A DNA stretch of 64,000 bases from Teratosphaeria epicoccoides (Eukaryota; Ascomycota; Dothideomycetes; Mycosphaerellales; Teratosphaeriaceae), in contig JADDMT010000030.1 in NCBI GenBank assembly GCA_021401465.1, forward strand, positions 248,001 through 312,000. The letters run 5' to 3'. Below the pieces are notes generated by a model. It searched no databases. It was not told the origin of the DNA and saw only the letters and a program-made list of their open reading frames with translations. Shown in pieces: positions 55,606 through 64,000 of this stretch. The position numbers and the translations under genes are program-made. Every line of letters starts with the position of its first letter. Position 1 is the stretch's first letter.

Positions 55606-57177
55606 ATGTCTGCGGGTCTAAACTAGAGCTTCTTCTTCTTCAATCAATTAATTAAGATCAACTAACTCATCTTAGCTATAATGGCTTATATGCTGCAGAC
55701 TAAGTTTGACGCTACTCGCTCTACTCGCGATTGTCGCTTATGTCGACAATGCCTTGACAACCTTAGTAGCTAAGCTGCATACATTTCTCCTCCGCGTGTT
55801 AGTAAGGCGTCCCCTACCCGCGAGGTATGCGTAGCTTATACTAACCGAAGCGTAGCTAAGATCTATGTTAGCGGATTTAATGAGGGTAGTGTCTACTGCA
55901 ATTATGTTAACTATAATAGCAAGCATCAAAAATGCCAAGACCTCCCTAAAGAGGTGTATAGCGAGTACAACTAGCTCTGCTATAACATCGATAACTTCTA
56001 GAGTACGCGTAACAAGGGGATTACTAAAGGCACTCTAACTATAAACAGGCTACAGGCTAAGTACCGCGAGGTACTCGCCTACCTACTAGGCGCCCTCTCG
56101 TGCTTTACCGCGACTACTAACTATTCTCATAGTAGTGTTCGCTTCGACTCTCTGCTAACAGGCGAAAACGTTTGTCTAGGTCTAATCGTAGACTTAGTCT
56201 AGAAGATCTTGAAGGTGCTAACTATTAGGGTCGAGACCTTTGCTATAGTACGCATATAGTGCGGGTACCCTCTAAGTATAAATGCTAACTTTCTCCGCTA
56301 GGCTAACATTAGCGTTGAGAAATATCCGACTAGCCGTTAGCGTTAGTAACTCAGGGCCCTTGCCTCTATTAACGATGACTTTAAGATGCAGATGATCTGC
56401 AAGAAGGTTATCAAGCAATTTAACGCTCCTGCTACTAAGGCCATGCCCTAGCGCCATACTAAGAGACAGCCTGCCTCTAAGCTAGTCCTAAGGACTAAGC
56501 CGTAAGTTACTTACTTGAATCCTGTCGCGTGCGTATAGCTAACACATTATAGCGCTACTGCCTACGCCGCCTCGACGCTATTATCTAAGAAGAAGAAGAA
56601 GGCCAGGGCTGAAATTAAGGTTAGCGACAAGGAAGCCGAACCTTCTCTACTTGCGACCTATACTACGTCTGTCAAGACGCTAAGGTACAAGCCTCTAGGC
56701 CAGATCTTTGAGGATGAGGAGGATGACGACGTCTAGGATACCTTCGGTCCTAACGTGATCCCTTCGCGCTATAGTGTCACTATACCGGTTACGCCTAAGG
56801 GGGACACTAAGTCTAATGATGTAGTCGACACTCATGTTAAGAAGCGCAAGATGATCTCGAGGGCTAAGCGCGACAGCCGCAAGCACGCTCGAGTCTCCTC
56901 GCCTTCTGATGCTAAGGATGAGGTAGTCGTCGCGACTAGGCGTAGTAAGGATGTCGCTAGTTCTCTAGCTACTATAGGCTCTAAAGACGAGCTCCCTCGC
57001 AACCTACTAAAGAAGAAGATGCTAGCCTCTCTTTGTAGCGTTACTACCCCTGTTACTTATAGTCGCTTCGGGGTGTTTAGTAGACCCCGTGCGAGTAGGT
57101 AGTCCCTAGTAGACTATAACAAGAAAGACTCTCCTGCTTCGGGTTTAGTTAGGAAGCCCCTAACTAGTAGTCGCTAA
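55606..57177 (+). pseudogene. Antisense Cys-cluster gene of Gypsy-G
   Basis: ATG 55606 to TAA 57175-57177, 523 codons in one register without introns, opposite to gag-pol. About sixteen internal stops, mostly TAG. A Cys-rich patch (DCRLCRQCLDN) lies near residue 42. At 55903-55935 the frame reads Y-VN-Y-NSKHQK-C; TAT to TGT gives C-x2-C-x6-C. Then come a helical middle region (FNAPATKAMP, KKVIKQ), an acidic EDEEDDD stretch and a basic C-terminal third (THVKKRKMISRAKRDSRKHA), including the longest intact part, 56755-57102 (115 codons). Acidic plus basic tails suggest a nuclear, nucleic-acid-binding protein (inference). It converges on pol, whose chromodomain lies at about 57400. Confidence 0.75.
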
Positions 57178-57379
57178 GCATTAGCTACGAAGCTAATCTA
57201 AGCATGTCTCTTGTTCTCCTTAGGTTTATTTTAGGTATGCCTTTAGGCATCAATAATGTATGAGTAGGGCGTTTGCTTCTCGTTATTACTCTGCGCGTTA
57301 TGCGCTATATACACATGTCAAGAATTCTGCTCCGAAGCCCTTATCTTCCTACGAATCGACCTTCTTAAGCCCTGCTTAT

Positions 57380-60300
57380 GCCTCCTCTACTCTTCGAATT
57401 CACGAATAGCTTCTAGAGCGTTCTTGTAGTCTTCGGCTAGAACCTATTATGTGTACTTAGGTAGGTATCCTTTCTACTTGACTAGATAGTGCGTTACGCC
57501 CTTACGCTACATACTATCCTTAATACTCTTAACTTCCTACTCTTCGTTCTCTTCTGCTACTAGCATCAGGTCCGCGGGCTCTTCGCCCTTACGCTATACC
57601 TATAGTTTAAGTAGAGATACGTAGAAGACGTCATGCACATAATACGACAATAGTAACGATAGCTAGTATGCCTGCGAGCCTATTACGTCATGTATCTGGA
57701 AGGGTCCGACGAACCTTAGCGTCATCTTCTTGCTTAGAAGTTTTAGCTTGAGATTCTTTGTTAATAGTAACACCTTCATACTAACTACGTACTACATCAG
57801 TTTAGCATAGGCGTTATTATGTTTAATCTAGGATTCTGAGGCCTTTTTCTAGTGTTCTATTAGCACCGAATGTACCTCGCGCATACGCCACGCTAATTCC
57901 GCGGCAGCTAGCACCCTCTCCTTAGAAGACTTGTCCTAAGGCGGTTCTAGGTGTATTTCCGGATTAAAGCCAAAAAGAATCTAAAATAGCGACATGCGCA
58001 TAGTAGCATACACGCTGTTATTAACTGCAAATTCCGCCATAGGAATTACGTCGGCCTAGGTATCCTGGTTCTTAGCGTAGTAGCACCGAAGGTACTACTT
58101 AAGAGTCTAGTTCATACGTTTAGTCTAACTATTAGTCTGTAGATAGAATGCTATACTTAGGTAGTACTTAACACGCGCCTTAAACACAAATTCTTGCTAG
58201 TATTTACTAGTAAAGACAGAACCTCGATCTAATAGGATACTTCAGGGGACACTAAAGCGCTATATGACTTCGTCGCAAAGTAGTCGCACAAGCTTGCTAC
58301 TTGTGCACTTTTTTGTACATAGGATGAAGACATTCATCTTCGAGTATTAGTCGACTACTACAAGGACAGCATTAACTACATTGCCTTTCTACTTTGCTAG
58401 CAGCAAATCGGTAATGAAATCCATGGCCAAGTCTTGCTATAGTCTCTCTAGTAGTAGGAGCGCCTAAGTATCGCTGTAGGGGTAATAGCGCCGAGATTTG
58501 CTAACCTAGCATGTCTAGCAGGATTTGACATAGTTAGAGACATCCTGTTCTAGCGTAGGCTACTAGTATTTGCGTCCGAGAAGTGCGTTCGTCTTCTCTA
58601 CACTAAAATGGCCCGCGAGTTCATTGTCATAATGAATACAGAGGAGCTACAAACAGAGTACGTAGTTAGCAGGTACGTAGAGCCTATTATCAAAGTACTA
58701 CAAGTCGCCTGACTTAGTCTAGTACTTCGGACTACCTGCGGTGTCCTAGAGGGCTACACCCTTATTAATTAACTCTAGTTCTCGCTCTTGTAACTACTAA
58801 ATAAGTCTCGAGACTTCTTTAAAGGGTTCTTTAGACATCGCATGCTTACTACATGTAAGCTAGTTAACTACCGCACAGATCGAGCTAGACATAGTCGCTA
58901 CAACTGCCAGATAGGAGGGTTCGTTACTAGCGGAGGCTATGAGGCCCTATTAGACCTGTAGTCGACCTATAAGAGGAGCTAACGACAGATTGCTACCCTA
59001 AACTACAACCTTCGTTTGCAGCGTAGAGAGAAGCTGTTAGTTACCCTCTTCCCTAGTGTCATAGTCTAGTTGTTACGAAGGACCGTCAGCTAGATTCGTC
59101 TTTCTAGAACAATGCTAGATAACGAAGTCAAAGCTAGTAAGGAAAGTCGCCTACCTTGCTTGCTAACTACTTAGCTGCTTTATGCCTATAAAGCCGCGAA
59201 GGTTATTATAGTCGGTAAGCACCTTAATAGGGTGCGCTACGCCTTCGAGGTAGTGTCGGTACTCCTTAAAGCCGTTAATAATAGCTAAAAGCTCTTAGTT
59301 GTAAGTCTTATAGTTAAGCTTAGCGCCCTGCATCTTCCGCGACTAGAAGGCAATTAGGTACTATCGCGTACTACCTTCATGCGACTAGAGCTGCGATATA
59401 ATTACGGCTATTACGAATTTTGAAGCATTAGTCTCTATCCGGATCTTCGTAGTAGGGTCAAAGTGCCGAAGTATAGGCGCGGTTTGAAAAGCTGCTTTAA
59501 GTTTAGAGAAAGCCTTACTCTAAGCCTCCTCCTAAGGCACTATCCCTAGCTTTTTTCCTTAAATCGCGCCCTTTGCGAGGGCCGTGATAGGAGCTACGAT
59601 CTTCGAGTAGGACCGTATAAATCTGCGGTAGAAGTTAGTAAACCCTAGGAATACCTACACTTCTTAGAGGGTAGTTAGCTGTAGCTACTCCGCGATTGCG
59701 GACACCCTTTAGTCATCTATGATGACTCCTTCCGTAGAGACGATGTATCCAAGAAACTTAATCCTATCTGTCAGGAATGAGCACTTCTTTAGGTTTACGT
59801 ATAGAGCGAACTTGCGGAGCTATTTAAGTACTATCCTTAGGTGCCGAATATGCTTCTCCTTCGAGTTAGAGTAGACTAGTATATCGTCTAAATATACTAC
59901 GTAGCAGGTGTCAACGAGGCCGGCTAGGGCCCTGTTAATATACACTTAGAAAATTGCTAGTATGTTAGTCAAGCTAAATAGTATCACTATATACTTAAAG
60001 TGTCTATACTACATTCGGAATATAGTCTTCTACTTATTGCCCTTTCGGATCGGTATCTAGTAGTAGGCGTCCTTTACGTTGATAGACAAGAAGATAGCAG
60101 CGCGACTAAGGCGGTCAAGCGTCTCGCTAATAAGTAGTAGGGGGCAGCGGTTTTTCTAGGTTATAGCGTTAAGGCCCCTATAGTTAACATATAGGCGGAG
60201 TGTGTTGTCCTTCTTTAGGACGAACATGACTAACGCTCTAGCCTCGCTGTTGCTTCGTCGGATCCACGCGTTCCTTTACGCCTTGTAGAGGTAGTCTCGA

Positions 60301-60960
60301 AGTGTTTTAAGCTACGATTCCGACATAGGGTATAGAGGTCGATACAGAGGATTGTAACCCTCCTTAAGGTTAATCGCATGTTCCGCGTCTAGGGCCTAGG
60401 CATAGGCCGCAGCCTCTACGTCGAAAATATCGGCGTATTCCTCTAACTTAGGTAGAAGGGTAACGTCTTCCTTGACGTTCTGTATGTAGACTATATACAC
60501 GCATTAGACCTTCTTCATGTCCTTGTAGAAGCTATGTGCGTCACGTATCTGTACTACAGGAACTTCGCCTATAGAGCTATAGAACTAGTTATTAGTAGCT
60601 CTATTAACAACGACTCCCTGCTTGTAGCGCTAAGGGCGGCCGAGTAGGAGCTCCTTATTAGGAACGTCTTCAGTGTAGAAGACTTCGTTAGTCTCGCGTA
60701 CTTCTCCTAAGGAGTCCGTGAGTTAGAGGTGCACGTTGTACGCGCCTTAAGCCGCTACGCCTTCGCCCTAAAAGGACTTCATAGTAGGCAGCAGGGCTCC
60801 TAGGATTAGCTTCAAACCGAGCCGTACGACTACTCTCTAGGGTATCACGTTAACCTCCGCAAGGTTATCTAACATATAGTCTACTAGCTTAAGCGAGCTA
60901 TTAACTCGGACTATACCGGATAAGCGCTAGGCAGGCCATAAGTCTACACTATTAGTGACA
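57380..60960 (-). pseudogene. Gypsy-G pol with chromodomain
   Basis: Right to left: protease region (about 60600-60950), RT with intact YLDD (59883-59894), RNase H (KTYN-stop-ELLAIINGFKEYRHYL, about 59230-59310), integrase (MDFITDLLLAK, about 58385-58420) and chromodomain (THYLVK-stop-KGYLPKYT, about 57440-57520). Trp of the VKWKGY motif is TAG. It lies in the same register as gag, so no frameshift is needed. Confidence 0.9.
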
Positions 60961-62270
60961 GACAGCTTAGATACCCGCGGTAGCCATTTAGTTGTCTTAG
61001 GCTTGTTCTTCTTTCGCCTCCCCTCTAGGGAGGTTTTAGTCACCTTGCTTACCTTCTTCCTATCACTTCGTTTAGGATAGCGAGCCGCCTAGTAGTCCCT
61101 TACTCTACAGATGTAGCAGCTACTCGGAGGCTTCTTACTACTGTCTTTTAGCTTGAAGGGCTTACTCCTCTAGAATGAACTACCGCGTTAGACGTGACCC
61201 CTAGGGCGCTTGTGATAGCGGCCCTTTAGTAGGTCCTCAGGGCTTAGACGCTTATTGTCCTTACTACCCGATTTTCCATTTCGCTTCAAGGTGATTTCTA
61301 TACATGTCGCAAGGGACACGAGGTCTTGCCGAGTTGTCAGAAGTTCATGAAAAGTCATGATTATATTCCGAAGATTGTTTTCAAGTTTGACAAGCAAGTG
61401 CTATACACGTTACATCTTAGTATAGGGTAGCATCTGTCTCTCGAGTATAGCGAGGTAGGTAGCGAAGCTAGAGGTTATTTGTCCCTTCCCCTGCTTAGCC
61501 TTCTCGTACTTAACAGACATAGTAAGGGCGCGATTCCCTAGATCCTTAACCTAGTCGACATAGAACTAGCGAAATTCTGCCTATGTATACGTTCTGTCAT
61601 AGACCCGCATAAGGTCATACCGCTCATGCTAATTATTACGAGGTTCCTTATCCTCTTCAAGCTACATTACACTAAAGGCGACTCGTTTGCCCTCTATAGA
61701 ATATCCGCGTAGGTTAAGCACGAAAACTGCCTTACATGCCTACAAGAAAGTTTAAGCCTCCTTTAGGGTGTCTCCCTTAAATAGCTTCAGGTTACATGCG
61801 TTACGACTACCTCCTAGTTAGCCTACTATGGCCCTAAATTTAGGCACTAGGTTCGCAGGCACACGCGGAGGGTCTGCGCCTCCTAGTAAGTTATCTTCGC
61901 GGGCCCCTAGCGTGAAATCTCGCTAGATTTCTTCGTCCGCTAGTTTATTAGTACCGCTTATAGCGACGTCTTCGTCGTCCTCGCCATTGTCGCTACTAGA
62001 AGCAGTGCGGCTCTAGCTCTAGTTCGCAAGGCAGTTCGCGACCTAATTGACAATCATGGCTACAAGGGCTAGGTCGATAGTTAGGGTTAGCTGTACTCCC
62101 TATGCAGGGGGTCTATTACCTTGTCTGCCGCGTAATTAGCCTCTAGCGGAACTGTCGCTTAATGTAGTGTCGCTTGCAGGGGGTACTTCTGCAGGCTAGT
62201 TACTTAGGCTAGCTTCACTATCGCGGGCGCTCGGGATAGCGCTTGCTACGCGTTAGTTACAAGTTCGTAG
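60960..62270 (-). pseudogene. Gypsy-G gag
   Basis: The zinc knuckle at 61085-61130 reads SSCYICRVRDY, then AARYPKR; His and the last Cys appear as Tyr. The intact 69-codon part 61188-61397 includes LENNLRNIIMTFHELLTTRQ. The N-terminal part runs toward the primer site at 62320. Confidence 0.82.
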
Positions 62271-62318
62271 TACTCTAGACATATCGTAGTATTCTCTGCT
62301 AGACTACAAAGCAGGGGG

Positions 62319-62331
62319 GAGAAAGCAGAAC
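62319..62331 (-). promoter_or_regulatory. Self-primer site of Gypsy-G
   Basis: Next to the 5' LTR the plus strand reads AGAAAGCAG (62320-62328), so the sense strand is CTGCTTTCT. Its complement AGAAAGCAG occurs in the sense strand of the LTR (54608-54616 in the 3' LTR; one transition in the 5' LTR at 62418-62426), 33-34 nt past the LTR TATAAG. Confidence 0.6.
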
Positions 62332-62691
62332 TAATATAGATGTATATGCTATATAATATAGAAATATCTCGTAGTGTGACAGAGTAATCCGACCTTTTAG
62401 TAGGTACAAGACAGCGCTACTTTCTGCTTATTACAGAGGTAGCACTAAGGGTACTTATAACCCCTAACGCTCCTTAATTAGGGAAAGCATGTCTAAGCCT
62501 AACCCCGTAGGGGTACTGTAGAGTTAGCGACATAGGGGCGTCCTACATTGACAACTGATCCTACTTAGACGACATATGAGCTAACGTATGTACGAAGGAC
62601 CCCCTTGCCATATGTAGCAGGGTCACTACATGCTAAGGGTAGGCATTAGAACCCATGCGGTTCTAATGGCCCCCTAGTATTAACCGTATTA
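62332..62691 (-). repeat. Gypsy-G 5' LTR with promoter
   Basis: 360 bp, minus-strand TATAAG at 62454-62459. It is followed by the target duplication GTATT. Confidence 0.9.
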
Positions 62692-62696
62692 GTATT

Positions 62697-62981
62697 AGAC
62701 TATCTACTATGCGGCTATTTCGTCTGATATTATGTGCTACCTTAGTAGTAATCACGTAATAGAGCAGATTCATAATACTCCCCTATCTGCAAGTTACTTA
62801 TTTACTACATGTTAGTATAGTCATGCCTATTCGCAATAGTTACTTTTGCTGCTTACATGCTACATGTAGTTATAGTAATCACATTGCTAATTTCGCTTGT
62901 AAATGCTAGAATGATCTTAATGTATACCTGTAAATTACTAATTGTATATAAGTTACATTAGTAGCAAACAGCTACTACATC
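62697..62981 (+). other. Right flank of Gypsy-G insertion
   Basis: May continue possible gene H to about 62960 (an open stretch with Cys/His-rich codons). Otherwise AT-rich with no recognised feature. Confidence 0.3.
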
Positions 62982-62989
62982 TATAAAAG
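62982..62989 (+). promoter_or_regulatory. TATA box of the 63-kb gene
   Basis: TATAAAAG, followed 24 bp later by TTCTTTATTACATTAAC (63013-63029), identical to the 17-mer before the Gypsy-E antisense gene. Confidence 0.6.
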
Positions 62990-63027
62990 CAGCTAATTTT
63001 CTAGTTTAATCCTTCTTTATTACATTA

Positions 63028-63930
63028 ACATCTACTACTTCTCATCGTTTCTTAGACTCTCTATCGACTTCTATAGTAACTAGCGACCCTTCCTTAGAGA
63101 CCTCTAATAACATAGACAGATTCGCTACTAGCTTTAAGGATTCTAGGAGCCTATATGCTATTGTCGAGACTCTAGAGCTTCGTGATAGGTAGACCATAAA
63201 TCCTCATAGGAGTAGCAACTACATCCCCTCTATCCTTGCATCGTCGGCTAGGGGTACTGTTGTCTTTAACGATGAGGATAGGTATAGTAGGTATAGGCGT
63301 CAGGGTACTACTCGTCTATTCAAGTTAGGCTGTATAGGCTTTGTCCTGCCTAATAGTAGCAAGCTATTATTCTATAGCGCTTGTCTCTACTACGCCTATG
63401 ACAACTAGATAGCTAGGTGTAGCCATAGTACTTATATAGCTACTCCTCGCGCTCGTTCTGCCTCTACTACTAGTGCCGACCCTGATGCTCCTATTAACAT
63501 TAGCGATGATGATGTAGATTCCTTCTATAGCTTTAATGACGACACTCTATCGCGTCTTCTATTAGGCCTAGGTCTATTATTAGTAGAGTCTCTTTAGCGC
63601 CTCTCTACTAGCAAATCTTGTTAGAACTACGCTAGGTCTGTTACTAGCTCTAATGCCTCTATAGCTAGTGCTAGTAGCTAGGCTAGTGCATTACGTCAGA
63701 TTCCTTAGGGCTTATTAACATATAATAGCGATTAGGTTAATACTAGCTTTAAGACTTTAGTTTATAAGTCGTTAAGTTAGGGTTCTTAGCGTAGGTAGCT
63801 TATTGTTAACTTTAACTACAGTGCTACTACTACCCGTGAGCAGATGCTAGCCCGCATGCGCTAGGCAGTCTAGCATGCCGTTAACAATTTCGACAAGCAC
63901 ATAGAGTTTAAGAAGAAGCCTAATAGGTAG
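63028..63930 (+). pseudogene. Cys-cluster gene, seventh family member, near window end
   Basis: One plus-strand register of about 300 codons interrupted by around fifteen TAG and ended by a TAG-TAA-TAG run (63928-63936). No ATG was found at the expected place. At 63388-63420 it reads Y-YA-Y-DN-stop-IAR-C; TAY to TGY gives C-x2-C-x6-C. A Ser/Thr-rich then acidic stretch follows (INISDDDVDSF, about 63497), and a helical basic end (EQMLARMR, then NNFDKHIEFKKKPNR). Promoter sequence is shared with the Gypsy-E gene, so it is probably the antisense gene of another element whose pol lies beyond the window. Confidence 0.6.
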
Positions 63931-64000
63931 TAATAGCATGCTAGTAGCATAGTAATCCTAGGTTAGGGAGGGAGCATTAGTTATTAATTTGTAGCATTAG

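Larger units (their letters stand above)
54523..62691 (-). mobile_element. Gypsy-G: full-length chromodomain Ty3/gypsy element
   Basis: About 8.2 kb in minus orientation. LTRs 54523-54882 and 62332-62691 (360 bp each) begin TAATATAG and end CGTATTA. The TG...CA termini expected for LTRs appear as TA...TA, consistent with RIP. A perfect 5-bp target duplication GTATT lies at 54518-54522 and 62692-62696. Gag and pol lie in one register. The antisense gene (55606-57177) is the longest of the set. Confidence 0.93.

Noticed and set aside
1..64000. TAG as a reassigned sense codon (alternative genetic code)
   Set aside because: TAG stands at both Gln and Trp positions of conserved retroelement motifs, CAG and TGG still occur in the same frames, and Cys->Tyr, His->Tyr and Asp->Asn changes accompany it. 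Mutation explains all of these; recoding does not.

Overview
ORGANISM AND STATE. The window looks like a repeat-rich, gene-poor block of a filamentous fungal nuclear genome. No open frame exceeds about 115 codons, yet conserved retrotransposon proteins can be read for hundreds of codons if TAG (less often TAA or TGA) is taken as a lost Gln or Trp codon. Cys and His often appear as Tyr and Asp as Asn. All of these are CpA->TpA changes on one strand or the other, as in repeat-induced point mutation (RIP). CpG remains common and the DNA is not extremely AT-rich, but TAG/CTA is very abundant. LAYOUT. 1-9510: a Ty1/copia polyprotein (+), split by Gypsy-A (1407-8168, minus strand). 9511-16215: Gypsy-C (minus). 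16216-16955: decayed fragment. 16961-23739: Gypsy-B (minus, sister of A, perfect target duplication AGTAT). 24.1-30.7 kb: an island without retroelements, holding two decayed unknown genes (X, minus; Y, plus) and many microsatellites and minisatellites. 30.7-38.0 kb: mostly undefined DNA with a decayed spliced gene W, a 15-bp minisatellite and palindromic repeats. 38.0-41.0 kb: the 3' part of Gypsy-E. 41002-47946: Gypsy-D (plus, same family as C). 47947-52950: truncated Gypsy-F (minus). 54523-62691: Gypsy-G (minus, target duplication GTATT). 62.98 kb to the end: another decayed gene. HOW THE PARTS FIT. Every Gypsy element that keeps its 3' end (A, B, C, D, E, G) ends its pol in a chromodomain and carries, between pol and the 3' LTR, an extra gene on the opposite strand that converges on pol. 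In A, B, E and G it has its own TATA box and in E it has five short introns. All six encode, or encoded before RIP, the same C-x2-C-x6-C cluster; a seventh frame at 63 kb has it too. The A/B, C/D and G families share a Tf1/sushi-like self-priming layout: the primer site is complementary to LTR sequence 30-41 nt past the LTR TATA box. A and B also have a textbook -1 frameshift site (G GGA AAA plus stem-loop) at the gag/pol boundary. The antisense gene family is the best candidate for an undescribed system. Motifs were read by eye; no database search was possible.
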